Shown here piece after piece: positions 25,482-34,737 of a stretch of DNA of 64,000 nt (its first letter is position 1; every line of letters starts with the position of its first letter). Below the pieces are notes generated by a model, which was not told the origin of the DNA, did not search any database, and worked only from the letters and a program-made list of their open reading frames with translations. The DNA is from Arenibacter arenosicollis (GTDB lineage Bacteria; Bacteroidota; Bacteroidia; Flavobacteriales; Flavobacteriaceae). The stretch spans positions 248,001-312,000 of the forward strand of contig NZ_JACLHY010000002.1 in NCBI RefSeq assembly GCF_014397245.1, given 5' to 3'. Made by a program: the position numbers and the translations under genes.

Positions 25482-27686
25482 TCAATCCCTCTTAATAGAG
25501 AATACTACTTTAGTGCCCGTGCCATTTGTCTCCAGGTCAGAAATAAAAACGTCCACTTTATCCTTATACATATCGTTTAATATTTCTATTCTCTTTTTAA
25601 TGTTTCCCATACCCTTGGACTTCTGTTTCTTCTGATTTTGGGTCTTAATGGCTTTCGATTTTTTCCTACCTATACCATTGTCCGTAATAGAAATCTCCAT
25701 GGCATTTTTATCCTTTTGCCTAAGCTCAATCTTTAGAAAACCCTTGTCTTCCCTATAGCGCAAACCGTGCCATATCGCATTTTCTATGTAGGGCTGCAAC
25801 AGCATAGGAGGAATTTGGAAAGCATCAATATCAATATTTTGATCTATCTCAATCTTATAATCGAATTTATCCGTAAAACGGGAATGCTCCAACTTGGTAT
25901 ACAATTCCAATAATTCCAATTCTTTAGACAAGGGAATAAAATCTTCATCAGAATTTTCCAATACGGCCCGCATTAAGGTAGAGAAATCGCTTAAATACCT
26001 GTTTGCACTTCTTTCGTCGCTTTTGGCAATAAAATTATTTACAGAATTTAGGGCGTTAAATATGAAATGAGGGTTCATTTGTGACCTTAGCGATTTCAAG
26101 GCCAATAAATTATTTGCCAATTTTTGTTGCTTATTGCTCCTATAAAAGAAGTAGGTAGCCAACCCCATCAAAAGCATTCCAAAAATTAAGGAATAAATGA
26201 TCCAATTTTGCCGTTTTATACTTTCCTCCACCAATTGTTGCTCTGTGAGCGCCAGACTGTATTTACTTTGAGAAAGCTCCCTCTCCTGTTCCAGTCCGGA
26301 AATTCTGCTCTGTTTGGAGGCAATCTCTCTATTAAAACGAGCCGCTCTGGCTATTTCCTGTTCTTTTCTAACATATAAGGTATCTACAACAGCTACATAT
26401 TGTTGATAGGTCTCCAAAGTCTTAGTGAAATCGCCCTTATATTTATACACTTCCGACAATTTTCTCGTGGCATCTTTCTGGACGAACAAATCGTCTTCCA
26501 CGTCAGCATCTTTAATACTCTCTTCCAAATAAGGTATGGCCTCGTCATATTTATCCTGGGCAATATAGGCGTTGGCTATCTTATAATTTATTCTTTGCGC
26601 CGTAATAGAATCGTTTTGATATGATATTCCTGCCGCGGGCGACTTGGTTTTAGGTATTTTTTTTAGATCCTCCAAGCTCTTTTTTCGCAATGCTATTTCT
26701 TGGCCAAATTGATTTTTTTGATTGTAAAAATCGGCCACCTTCTCTTTTTCCTGTACAGAGCGCTGAGGGGCTTGTTGAGAGGCCATTTGCAGGGAATTGT
26801 TAAAATAATCATCGGCCTCCTGTAGCCTATTGTCCTTTGCATAGGCCCCAGCTATCTTGGAATTTAAATCGATAGTCTTTGGTGAAATCTGATTCTTTTC
26901 AGCCACCGTAAGCCCTTCATTATAAAAGGCCACAGCTTTATCCACTTCCCCAAGGCCAACGTAGGCATCCCCAAGAAATTCGTACAGCTCCACTCTTTGA
27001 TAGGGAACCATTTTAGCTATATTGACCAAGGGGGATAAAACTTTCTCCGCTGGCCCAAACTCTTCGTTCAATATATAGGTTTGGCCCAATAGCAATGAAG
27101 TTTTAAGGGTCTTGTTCGCCGAAAGGGCATCCTTATAACTGGAGATAGCCAAATCATACTGTTTGTGGTACTGATATACTTCTCCCAAGGTGGTATAGGA
27201 AATAGCCAATTCCTCCTTATTATTGCCGACCCCCAAGTGGGAGATGGATTGGGTAATAAAATCGATGCTTTTCCGAATATCCTTCTTCTTATAAAAATTT
27301 GCCGAATCTATATAGGTACGATACAAAGAGACCGACCTATCCCCACTCCTGTTCTTGCTTGCTACAACTTCACCTTTTTCCGAGATATCAACCGAAATTT
27401 CTATATACTTTTTACTATTGACCCGATAGCGCACGGTTTCCATACTTGGGCTTTTAAACACAAGTTCCTCGCCCATTGTCACCTCTATATTAAATTCACC
27501 TCGGGCATTGGTTAGGCAATACTCCCCGCTATTGGTAGACACCGCTACCCCCGAAACACCTTGGTAGCTTACCTTGTCCTTAACAACACCCTGCACCTCA
27601 AATTGTTCCCCAGTCCGTGGTATTTGGGCATACCCAACGGCCCAACTGAACACTATTAAGAAACATATGTAAAAATACTTGGTCAT
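25482..27686 (-). CDS. TPR sensor histidine kinase (LytS/His_kinase type)
   Basis: A 734-residue sensor. The signal peptide (1-20, ending GYAQ) is followed by a carboxypeptidase-regulatory-like domain (about 30-100, FEVQGVVKDKVSYQGVSGVAV). TPR repeats span about 125-440 (for example LGDAYVGLGEVDKAVAFYNEG), then come a coiled coil (440-490) and one transmembrane helix (495-515). The His_kinase domain has phospho-acceptor His540 in QMNPHFIFNALNSVNNFI, and the ATPase domain has LLQPYIENAIWHGL and ITDNGIGR. The sensory part is periplasmic. It forms a pair with the LytTR regulator downstream. The N-terminal carboxypeptidase-regulatory-like domain is an unusual addition to this type of kinase. Confidence 0.94.
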   Translation of the reverse strand: MTKYFYICFLIVFSWAVGYAQIPRTGEQFEVQGVVKDKVSYQGVSGVAVSTNSGEYCLTNARGEFNIEVTMGEELVFKSPSMETVRYRVNSKKYIEISVDISEKGEVVASKNRSGDRSVSLYRTYIDSANFYKKKDIRKSIDFITQSISHLGVGNNKEELAISYTTLGEVYQYHKQYDLAISSYKDALSANKTLKTSLLLGQTYILNEEFGPAEKVLSPLVNIAKMVPYQRVELYEFLGDAYVGLGEVDKAVAFYNEGLTVAEKNQISPKTIDLNSKIAGAYAKDNRLQEADDYFNNSLQMASQQAPQRSVQEKEKVADFYNQKNQFGQEIALRKKSLEDLKKIPKTKSPAAGISYQNDSITAQRINYKIANAYIAQDKYDEAIPYLEESIKDADVEDDLFVQKDATRKLSEVYKYKGDFTKTLETYQQYVAVVDTLYVRKEQEIARAARFNREIASKQSRISGLEQERELSQSKYSLALTEQQLVEESIKRQNWIIYSLIFGMLLMGLATYFFYRSNKQQKLANNLLALKSLRSQMNPHFIFNALNSVNNFIAKSDERSANRYLSDFSTLMRAVLENSDEDFIPLSKELELLELYTKLEHSRFTDKFDYKIEIDQNIDIDAFQIPPMLLQPYIENAIWHGLRYREDKGFLKIELRQKDKNAMEISITDNGIGRKKSKAIKTQNQKKQKSKGMGNIKKRIEILNDMYKDKVDVFISDLETNGTGTKVVFSIKRD

Positions 27687-28005
27687 TAGCTTATATAATA
27701 TAGGATAAACTTAATCGATTTAAATCATATTAAAAAATGCATAATTCCATCAAACTAGGCAGTTCACTAACAAATAACGGGCTTTACGAATTCAAAACTC
27801 CTGTTGCCTCATCCAAAAGAGCCGTTTACTCATTACCGATTTTTTTTGAAATATGTTGCCTCTACTTTTAACATGTGATTTCACCCAATTATATCGAAAT
27901 AATTAAAATTCCGGGGTCTCATACATGGCAACAATAGCGGTAAAGCACAATTGCCCAACCACTAAAATTAAAATAGAATCAATGTTTAACTTAAATAAAG
28001 TAGAA
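27687..28005. other. Divergent intergenic region
   Basis: About 320 bp between the kinase gene and the vWA gene, AT-rich. The in-frame extension of the vWA gene (from 27925) lacks a signal peptide and reads like leader. No tRNA, repeat or terminator was seen; it should contain both divergent promoters. Confidence 0.4.
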
Positions 28006-29184
28006 ATGAAAAATTTAAAACAAATTGTAATAATGGGGGCAATTACCCTAGGTATGGGCAACAGTTATGCTTCCGACCTTACTTATTTGAACAGCAGCAA
28101 AGAAACCATATTAACCGAAGCGACCATGGAAAAATCCCGGCCGGCCAATAACTTGGTCAAGATTGCGCTATTGCTTGATACCAGTAATAGTATGGACGGA
28201 CTTATAAATCAGGCGAAAGCACAATTATGGGATATTGTCAACAAATTTACACATGCCAAGTGCGGCAACGATGGTAGACCACAATTACAAATTGCACTTT
28301 ATCAATATGGAAACGATAATCTATCTTCCAGGGAAGGTTACATTCAACAGGTTTTGGGCTTCAGCAGTGATTTGGATGAGATTTCCGAAAAATTATTCTC
28401 CCTATCTACAGATGGAGGGGAAGAGTATTGTGGACAAGTGATACAAACCTCGTTGAACCAGTTGGACTGGGGAAAAAATCCAGACAATCTAAAAATGATC
28501 TTCATTGCCGGAAATGAGCCTTTTAACCAAGGAAAAATAAACTATAAGGATGCAGTGGCCAATGCCAAGGAGAAAGACGTCATGATCAATACTATTTTTT
28601 GCGGTGCCTATGAACAAGGAATAAACACCGATTGGAAAAATGGGGCCCAACTAACAGGTGGAGAATATATGGCCATTGACCATAACCGGAAAGTAGTCCA
28701 TATAAACACTCCATATGATGATGTGATCATTAAACTAAACACCAAATTAAACAGAACTTATATTTCATATGACGCATTGGGTGCAGCCAAGATTCAACAG
28801 CAAAGTGCCCAAGATGACAATGCTATGGAAATGGAAGAAGCTGTTGCTGTAAAAAGAGCTGTTAGCAAATCGTCTCGACTATATTCCAATTCCTCATGGG
28901 ATTTAGTGGATGCCTCTAAAGAAAAGGATTTTGATATCGCTAAAATTAAAAAAGAACAATTGCCGATGGAATTACAGGGGAAATCCAAAGCGGAAATTGC
29001 AACCTATGTTGAGGACAAGAAAAGGGAGCGTATTGACATACAAAAGGAAATTCAAGAACTGAACAGCAAAAGGGAAGCCTATATTGCCGAGCAGCAAAAG
29101 GATAACGAAAAAGGTGAATTGGAAAATGCCATGTTTACAGCAATAAAGAAGCAGGCGGCCAAGAAGAATTATCGTTGGGAATAA
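28006..29184 (+). CDS. Secreted von Willebrand factor A domain protein
   Basis: A 392-residue protein from the ATG at 28006, chosen because it opens with a signal peptide (MKNLKQIVIMGAITLG, cleavage near YAS). The vWA domain follows, with a MIDAS motif ALLLDTSNSMDG (Asp58, Ser60, Ser62) and a downstream TDGGEEYCG segment. A C-terminal charged region (about 310-380) with Lys/Glu-rich heptads predicts a coiled coil and contains WDLVDASKEKDF. A metal-dependent protein-protein interaction in the periplasm or on the surface is likely. It is not next to MoxR or BatA-type genes. Function unknown beyond the domain. A hairpin terminator follows. Confidence 0.85.
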   Translation: MKNLKQIVIMGAITLGMGNSYASDLTYLNSSKETILTEATMEKSRPANNLVKIALLLDTSNSMDGLINQAKAQLWDIVNKFTHAKCGNDGRPQLQIALYQYGNDNLSSREGYIQQVLGFSSDLDEISEKLFSLSTDGGEEYCGQVIQTSLNQLDWGKNPDNLKMIFIAGNEPFNQGKINYKDAVANAKEKDVMINTIFCGAYEQGINTDWKNGAQLTGGEYMAIDHNRKVVHINTPYDDVIIKLNTKLNRTYISYDALGAAKIQQQSAQDDNAMEMEEAVAVKRAVSKSSRLYSNSSWDLVDASKEKDFDIAKIKKEQLPMELQGKSKAEIATYVEDKKRERIDIQKEIQELNSKREAYIAEQQKDNEKGELENAMFTAIKKQAAKKNYRWE

Positions 29185-29244
29185 TCGGTTAAAAAAAGTC
29201 GGATTCCCTTGTAAGAATTCCAACTACATCATAAATTGAAGAAA

Positions 29245-29290
29245 ATAATGTTCAATGGATCTTATAGGATCTGTTGAACATTTTATTATT
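29245..29290 (+). terminator. Hairpin terminator after the vWA gene
   Basis: A nine-base-pair stem (AATGTTCAA with TTGAACATT, 18-base loop) followed by TTATTATTT, 63 bp after the stop codon. AT-rich and therefore weaker than average. Confidence 0.55.
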
Positions 29291-29376
29291 TGGTAGTAGC
29301 ACAGGCAAGGGCTACAAATAAATTATTATAGTGATTAATATGGAACTATGCATTGGCTCCCAATGTAACAATGGGA

Positions 29377-30369
29377 TCAATAATTAACTGCCGGACATTT
29401 ACAATCGTATCTTTTCTCGGATTGACCAAAGTCGTACCCCAGGGTAATTTGATGAAACCCGCCATTATCAAATCGAACATCGCCCATTTGATAGGAATAA
29501 TTATAGGACACTAGAAAATTTCTGTAATTTACACCAACTATTGGGGTAATAAGCTGCAAACGTTGTTCCCCAAAATCTGTGGCGGTCTGATATTGCGCAC
29601 CATCAAAACTTCTTCTGTAAGAAACGCCGCCCCAAACCGTTCCAAAATCCACACTCTTGTAGACCTTTGCATTAATATCAATAGCCTTTTCCTGAGTAAA
29701 CTCCGTAAATTGAAATAATACCGAAGGTTCTACCTGCCATTCGCTCCTTCCAAATACATAACCAGTGGATACCAAATATTTTCTTAAGTTGTTGGACTCG
29801 ATTGCCGAATATAAATCCCTACCTCGCCCCATTAAATTGTGAATAGCGGCATGGGCATAGAACTCCATAAAATTATAGGACATCCCCAAATCCATATTAA
29901 AATAGCTAACACTGTTCCTGGAACCGGTTATAATTGGATCTGGAATAACCGAAACAAACTCGGACTCATCCAAATTACTTTGTTGAATTCCCGCACTTAG
30001 TCCAAATGAAAGTTGATTAAGACTCCTATAATCCCCACCAAGACGTAGATGATGTGCGTAAGTGAGCTTTAACCCCGTTTGGGAATGGTAACCGTTGGCA
30101 TCATTAAATACGGTTGCCCCAAAGCCACTACTTTCACCAACCCTTACATGGGCATTTAAAGTTTGTAAATTGGGCGCTTCGTCAACATTAAACCATTGCT
30201 TTCTAATAGTTGCCCTAATTTTCCCTCCTTCACCAATTCCTGCCATTGATGGGTATACCAAATAGTAATTATCCGCCAAATAATCAAAATAAACTGGGAC
30301 ACCTTCTTGCGCCATGGACTGGAAGCCAATCGCAAAAAACGAAAGTAGGATCAATAAATGGTGTTTCAT
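29377..30369 (-). CDS. PorP/SprF-family T9SS outer-membrane protein
   Basis: A 330-residue beta-barrel protein with signal peptide ending SMAQ (about residue 21). Family features are EGVPVYFDYLADNYYLVYPSMAGIG near the N-terminus, IRATIRKQWFNVDEAPNLQ, and a closing barrel strand GGFHQITLGYDFGQ before a short Cys-containing tail (DCKCPAVNY). Unlike the copy at 14033, it has no adhesin beside it; its neighbours are the vWA gene and, divergently, nfu. A role in export or retention of an unlinked T9SS substrate is inferred. A consensus -7 box (TATATTTG) lies at 30411-30418, about 42 bp upstream. Confidence 0.9.
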   Translation of the reverse strand: MKHHLLILLSFFAIGFQSMAQEGVPVYFDYLADNYYLVYPSMAGIGEGGKIRATIRKQWFNVDEAPNLQTLNAHVRVGESSGFGATVFNDANGYHSQTGLKLTYAHHLRLGGDYRSLNQLSFGLSAGIQQSNLDESEFVSVIPDPIITGSRNSVSYFNMDLGMSYNFMEFYAHAAIHNLMGRGRDLYSAIESNNLRKYLVSTGYVFGRSEWQVEPSVLFQFTEFTQEKAIDINAKVYKSVDFGTVWGGVSYRRSFDGAQYQTATDFGEQRLQLITPIVGVNYRNFLVSYNYSYQMGDVRFDNGGFHQITLGYDFGQSEKRYDCKCPAVNY

Positions 30370-30410
30370 TTAAGATTAGGGGTGAATTAATAACATCGTC
30401 CAAATATAAA

Positions 30411-30418
30411 ATATAACG
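30411..30418 (-). promoter_or_regulatory. Consensus -7 element (TATATTTG) for the PorP/SprF gene
   Basis: Exact TAnnTTTG match on the minus strand, divergent from the nfu promoter box at 30466-30473. No TTG at -33 spacing. Confidence 0.5.
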
Positions 30419-30465
30419 GATGAAATACTACATTATTATATATGCCATTACTTAGAAAACCTTCG

Positions 30466-30473
30466 TACTTTTG
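30466..30473 (+). promoter_or_regulatory. Consensus -7 element (TACTTTTG) for nfu
   Basis: Exact TAnnTTTG match ending 14 bp before the ATG at 30488. It overlaps the alternative GTG at 30473, which therefore cannot be the translation start if this promoter is used. Confidence 0.6.
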
Positions 30474-30487
30474 TGAAAAATATTAAA

Positions 30488-31390
30488 ATGAAGGAGTTTA
30501 TAGTTACCGTAGTACCCACGAAGAATCCGGCGATACTAAAATTTGAAACTAATCATTTCATTACAAAAAATAATAATTACGAATTCAAGAACATAGACGA
30601 GGCTAAAAATTCGCCTTTGGCCCAACAATTATTTTACCTGCCTTTTATTAAAACGGTTTATATTTCAGGTAATTTCATTGGACTTGAACGATATGATATT
30701 GTGGAATGGGACGATGTAAAAGACAGTGTAGCCCAACAGTTGGTAGATTATCTTAATGAGGGAGAACCTGTAGTTAATGAAGATGACAACAAGAAAAAAG
30801 TTGCGGTAACAGTTTATGCCGAGGTGACCCCGAATCCGGCCGTGATGAAATTTGTTACCAACAAAAAAATAGTTCCTACTACTTTTGAATTCAAGAATAT
30901 AGATGAGGCAAAGGAATCAGAATTGGCCAAACAACTTTTTATGCTACCCTTCGTGAAGGAAGTATTTTTTGATGAAAATTATGTTTCAATAAGTAAGTAC
31001 GAGGTTGCGGAATGGGATGATATTACCTTGGAATTGCGTGAAAAAATCAGGGATTTCATTGCCGAAGGTCATGAAGTAGTATCGGCCACTAGCCTTCAAA
31101 AGCAAAAAACTGATACTCCACAGGCCAAATTGGAGGATACAAATTTGGATGATACTTCAAAGCAAATCATCGATATATTGGAAGAATATGTTAAACCAGC
31201 AGTCGCGAGTGACGGTGGCAATATTCTTTTTAAATCATATGAGGCAGAAACAAAAACCGTAAACGTTATATTACAAGGAGCCTGCAGCGGTTGCCCTTCC
31301 TCTACCTATACTTTAAAAAATGGCATTGAAACAATGCTAAAAAATATGATGGGCGACAAGGTACAGGAAGTAGTAGCCCTAAACGGCTGA
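30488..31390 (+). CDS. Nfu/NifU-type iron-sulfur cluster carrier with two N-domains
   Basis: A 300-residue Fe-S scaffold or carrier. Two tandem Nfu_N domains lie at about residues 1-95 and 100-200; compare NPAILKFETNHFITKNNNYEF with NPAVMKFVTNKKIVPTTFEF, and KNIDEAKNSPLAQQLF with KNIDEAKESELAKQLF. A linker leads to the NifU C-terminal domain with the cluster-binding CxxC in LQGACSGCPSSTYTLKNG. The ATG at 30488 was chosen because the upstream GTG lies inside the promoter box. Fe-S delivery to apo-proteins in the cytosol is the expected role. The duplicated N-domain is a visible internal repeat. Confidence 0.95.
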   Translation: MKEFIVTVVPTKNPAILKFETNHFITKNNNYEFKNIDEAKNSPLAQQLFYLPFIKTVYISGNFIGLERYDIVEWDDVKDSVAQQLVDYLNEGEPVVNEDDNKKKVAVTVYAEVTPNPAVMKFVTNKKIVPTTFEFKNIDEAKESELAKQLFMLPFVKEVFFDENYVSISKYEVAEWDDITLELREKIRDFIAEGHEVVSATSLQKQKTDTPQAKLEDTNLDDTSKQIIDILEEYVKPAVASDGGNILFKSYEAETKTVNVILQGACSGCPSSTYTLKNGIETMLKNMMGDKVQEVVALNG

Positions 31391-31409
31391 TTTTGACACC
31401 TTTTAGGCT

Positions 31410-31437
31410 TTGTTCTATGTTTTATTTGTTAACTTTA
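31410..31437 (+). promoter_or_regulatory. Promoter for the dodecin gene
   Basis: TTG (31410-31412), 17-bp spacer, TAACTTTA (31430-31437), one mismatch from the TAnnTTTG box, and 22 bp before the dodecin ATG. Confidence 0.6.
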
Positions 31438-31459
31438 AGAGAATCTAAAATTATACATT

Positions 31460-31660
31460 ATGGCAATCTTAAAAGTTATTGAAGTATTGGCTAACTCCAA
31501 CAAAGGATGGGAGGATGCCGCCAAAAAAGCTGTAGAGCAAGCTTCCAAATCGGTTAAAAATATACGTTCGGTCTATATTAAAGAGCAAAGTGCAACGGTT
31601 AAGGACGGGAAACTGGACGATTATCGTGTAAACGTTAAAGTCACCTTTGAAGTGAATTAA
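31460..31660 (+). CDS. Dodecin (flavin-binding/storage protein)
   Basis: A 66-residue protein matching dodecin in length and pattern: MAILKVIEVLANSNKGWEDA, a single helix with AAKKAVEQASKSVKNI, and a C-terminal beta strand DYRVNVKVTFEVN. Dodecins form hollow dodecamers in the cytosol that bind flavins or CoA. In the S-x-K-G-W segment (NSNKGWED) the Trp that stacks on flavin is present. It has its own promoter and a strong terminator, so it is monocistronic. Confidence 0.95.
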   Translation: MAILKVIEVLANSNKGWEDAAKKAVEQASKSVKNIRSVYIKEQSATVKDGKLDDYRVNVKVTFEVN

Positions 31661-31683
31661 TTTTATTCGCATTTCAATCAACA

Positions 31684-31708
31684 AGCGCCGTTAAAAGGCG
31701 CTTTTTTT
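31684..31708 (+). terminator. Rho-independent terminator after dodecin
   Basis: Stem AGCGCC with GGCGCT around a seven-base loop, followed by seven T residues. It begins 24 bp after the dodecin stop. Confidence 0.9.
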
Positions 31709-31793
31709 GTAGTGTCTTTTTGTTATTTGCACGGCGATAGCGTGAACCTTAAGTGCAAACCCCCAAGATTAACAATTGTTTAGTGCTTAGAAT

Positions 31794-31824
31794 TTGACAA
31801 GGAACCGGAATTTTTATTGTTTTG
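31794..31824 (+). promoter_or_regulatory. Probable promoter of the mscS-type gene
   Basis: TTG (31794-31796), 20-bp spacer, TTGTTTTG (31817-31824), one mismatch from TAnnTTTG, 17 bp before the ATG. Confidence 0.45.
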
Positions 31825-31841
31825 CAAAAATTTAAAATTAC

Positions 31842-32678
31842 ATGAATATATTTAACGAATACGAAGATAATTTAACTAAAGCTCAGGAATGGGCATGGGA
31901 AATTCTACCCGGCCTGGCTACCTCTTTAATCACTGCCGCCCTAACTTTTATAATTGGCCTTTGGATCATTAGGTTGATCAATAGAATGGTTAGGAAATTC
32001 TTCCTTAAAGCGGATTACGACCCTTCTTTGGAATCGTTCCTACAAAGCTTTATCAGCATTGGTCTAAAACTAATGCTCTTCGTCCTTGTAATTACACAGT
32101 TGGGTGTACAATCTTCCTCTTTGGTAGCCATCATCGGTGCCGCTGGCCTTGCCGTTGGTCTGGCCCTACAAGGTTCCTTGGCCAACTTTGCGGGAGGAGT
32201 CTTAATATTACTGTTCAAACCCTTTAAAGTAGGTGATTTTATCTCAGCACAAGGTGTAGACGGCACTGTTAAGGAGATTTCAATCTTCACCACAAAAATC
32301 AGTACGTTTGGAAATCAGATGGCGATAGTACCCAATGGACAATTGTCCAACAATAATATTATTAACTACAATACCCAAAGTACCAGAAGAGATAAAATTG
32401 CGATAGGCATTGGATACAGCTCCAATATTAAACTGGCAAAAGAAATATTACTCGAAATCTGTGCTGAAAATGCAAATATCCTAAAAGATCCAGCGCCTGA
32501 AGTTTATGTAGCCGAATTGGGGGATAGCTCCGTTAACCTTTCCTTGCGATTTTGGGCACGAAACGATGTTTTCTGGGCCGCTCACTTCCATGTTATGGAA
32601 GAACTAAAAAGTAGGTTTGATGCTGCCGGAATAGAGATTCCATTTCCACAAAGGGTTATACACAACGCGAAGTCCTAG
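31842..32678 (+). CDS. MscS-family small-conductance mechanosensitive channel
   Basis: A 278-residue inner-membrane channel that releases solutes on osmotic downshock. Three transmembrane helices occupy about residues 20-125. The pore-lining helix carries the Gly/Ala pattern AAGLAVGLALQGSLANFAGG, followed by the beta-domain entry FKVGDFISAQGVDGTVKEISIF, and a C-terminal alpha/beta domain ending GIEIPFPQRVIHNAKS. Length is close to E. coli MscS. Its last four bases overlap the end of the convergent tsaB gene. Confidence 0.96.
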   Translation: MNIFNEYEDNLTKAQEWAWEILPGLATSLITAALTFIIGLWIIRLINRMVRKFFLKADYDPSLESFLQSFISIGLKLMLFVLVITQLGVQSSSLVAIIGAAGLAVGLALQGSLANFAGGVLILLFKPFKVGDFISAQGVDGTVKEISIFTTKISTFGNQMAIVPNGQLSNNNIINYNTQSTRRDKIAIGIGYSSNIKLAKEILLEICAENANILKDPAPEVYVAELGDSSVNLSLRFWARNDVFWAAHFHVMEELKSRFDAAGIEIPFPQRVIHNAKS

Positions 32679-33346
32679 GCTTTTTTACCTTGCAACATAA
32701 AATCCTTTAAATAATACGGTTCAAAGTAAGCGATATTTTCAAATTCGCATGCTTTGAACTTTTTATAGGATATTTTTCCCATTTCCAGAGCCGTAGGCAA
32801 TGTGGATTCGTAATTAAAATTGGGATGTTCCAACAACGCCCTACATTTTTCTGCACCGTCCCCGATCAATAAAACTCTTCCCCGTCCCGCATATTCCATA
32901 AAGCTCTCTTTTTGAATTATTTCAGCCTTGGTCTCCCTTATGTTATTACCATCTGCATCGAAAACTGTGGAATACACCTCCATTCTCCTAGCATCCAGCA
33001 GGGGTATAATAAAATCGTACTTTTTACCAAGTCCCTGCTTGGCCAAACTTTCCAAGGTGGATACCGAGATTAGAGGCAGGTCCAATGAAAAACAAAGTCC
33101 TTTAGCTGCTGATACCCCAATGCGTAAACCGGTATAGGAGCCAGGGCCCTTGCTTACGGCAATTGCGGATATATTCTTAAAAGATAAGGAAGCTTCTTTC
33201 AAAGCTTCCTGTATAAAAACATGTAATTGTTCCGAATGCGAATAATTGGGGCTGTTATCCTCCTTTAATATAATTACCTCCCCATTCTTAGCAATACTCA
33301 CCGAACAATTCGTGGTTGCGGTCTCTAAATTTAAAATCATAGCCAT
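32675..33346 (-). CDS. tsaB: tRNA threonylcarbamoyladenosine biosynthesis protein TsaB
   Basis: A 223-residue member of the TsaD/TsaB ASKHA family that partners TsaD and TsaE in making the t6A modification at position 37 of ANN-decoding tRNAs. Signatures: ILNLETATTNCSVSIAKNG at the start, SEQLHVFIQEAL, and AVSKGPGSYTGLRIGVSAAKG. TsaB lacks the metal-binding His pair of TsaD, as here. Translation may start at the third residue. It is 19 bp downstream of the TolC-type gene and may be read through from the efflux operon. Confidence 0.94.
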   Translation of the reverse strand: MAMILNLETATTNCSVSIAKNGEVIILKEDNSPNYSHSEQLHVFIQEALKEASLSFKNISAIAVSKGPGSYTGLRIGVSAAKGLCFSLDLPLISVSTLESLAKQGLGKKYDFIIPLLDARRMEVYSTVFDADGNNIRETKAEIIQKESFMEYAGRGRVLLIGDGAEKCRALLEHPNFNYESTLPTALEMGKISYKKFKACEFENIAYFEPYYLKDFMLQGKKA

Positions 33347-33365
33347 AATAGACTACAAATATAGT

Positions 33366-34706
33366 TTAATCCAATGTTATAGGTAACCCAAAATAAAACT
33401 CCAATACCTTTAACCTAAAAATATAATCGTATTTTGTTCTTATCAATACTGCCTCTGCATCGTCTACCCTGGATTGTGATTGACTAAAATCGAAGGCGTT
33501 CATTAAGCCTACATTAAACCTTTCTCTAGAATAGTCATAAGCCAACCTCCTAGCCTCCAATGTTTTCTGTGCCGCTTCGTAGGCTTTGGAAAAACTCTTT
33601 ACATCTACATATGCCTGATTTATATTGGTTTCCAAATCCAATTTATCTTGTTTTAACTGTAGCCGTGACCTTTCTACCCCGATCTTGGCCCGTTTAATAT
33701 TGTTCTTAACACTAAACCCATTAAACACGGGGATATTTAACTGCAGTCCGTAGGCAATACCATCGGTTAAATACAACTGGTCGGCAAAAGAGATTCGGTT
33801 AAAAGTTGATGGATCTCTGAATTCACTTGAATAGCGCGTTCCATAATTAAAGAAAGCTCCCAAAGTAGGATAAACAGCCCCTTTGGCTATATCCAAATCC
33901 TTTAATGCCAAATCTACGTTTGATAAGGAGAATTTTATATCATTCCTAAAGGTAAGTGCCTTGTCAAAAATTGTTTTAGGGGAGTTATCCAAAATATTGG
34001 AGGGAGGAATGTCAAATTCTTCTTCCGCAATGTCAAAATTTTCGTAATCGGTTATTTGTAGCAATTGTGCCAGGTTGATTCTTGAAATCAACACTTGATT
34101 TTCACCATTTACAATTTGTTGTTCCTGAGTAGCAGCAGTGGCTTCAATTTCCAATAAATCACCTTTAGGTACAACTCCTGCATCCACCAGCTCCTTTGTC
34201 CTTTTCAAATCCTGACCGGTAACGGCATATTGCGCCCTAAAAACTTTAAGGGACTCCTTATTGGACAAAACCTGAAGGTAGGAATTAGCCACAGCCAGCA
34301 TTATATCGTCCTTCAAATTATCCAGCCTATATTGATTGGCCAAGGCGTTAAGTTTAGCCCTATTTAACCTATGAATATTCCTTAGTCCGTCAAATATATT
34401 GACCGAGGAACTAAAGCCTCCAGATGCCGTTGTTACCGTTCCTGTAACTTGTTGGTTTCTGGATTGGTCTAAAACGAGTCCTGAATTACCAGAGAGACTT
34501 GCATTTACATTAAAATTGGGCAACATATCGCCTATAGCATCCGATTTATCTATTTTGGCATTTTCAAGATCTAGTTCATATTGCTCTATGGTCAGGTTAT
34601 TTTCAACTGCGTAGTACACACATTCTTCCAAGGTCCATTTTTTTTCTTGGGCGGTAATTATGCCACTACAGAAAAGAGACAACCCTATAATAATCTTAAT
34701 TTTCAT
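33366..34706 (-). CDS. TolC-family outer-membrane efflux protein
   Basis: A 446-residue protein from the internal Met, chosen because it begins a signal peptide (MKIKIIIGLSLFCSGIITAQ); the longer frame would run through the end of the adaptor gene. Two outer-membrane-efflux repeats form the coiled-coil tunnel (WTLEECVYYAVENNLTIEQ at the start; RLAYDYSRERFNVGLMNAFDF in the second half). It provides the exit duct for the MacAB-like cluster upstream, being its last gene after the adaptor at 34738-35886. Confidence 0.95.
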   Translation of the reverse strand: MKIKIIIGLSLFCSGIITAQEKKWTLEECVYYAVENNLTIEQYELDLENAKIDKSDAIGDMLPNFNVNASLSGNSGLVLDQSRNQQVTGTVTTASGGFSSSVNIFDGLRNIHRLNRAKLNALANQYRLDNLKDDIMLAVANSYLQVLSNKESLKVFRAQYAVTGQDLKRTKELVDAGVVPKGDLLEIEATAATQEQQIVNGENQVLISRINLAQLLQITDYENFDIAEEEFDIPPSNILDNSPKTIFDKALTFRNDIKFSLSNVDLALKDLDIAKGAVYPTLGAFFNYGTRYSSEFRDPSTFNRISFADQLYLTDGIAYGLQLNIPVFNGFSVKNNIKRAKIGVERSRLQLKQDKLDLETNINQAYVDVKSFSKAYEAAQKTLEARRLAYDYSRERFNVGLMNAFDFSQSQSRVDDAEAVLIRTKYDYIFRLKVLEFYFGLPITLD

Positions 34707-34737
34707 GTTTTGATTGTTTTTTGATTGATATTCCTGC

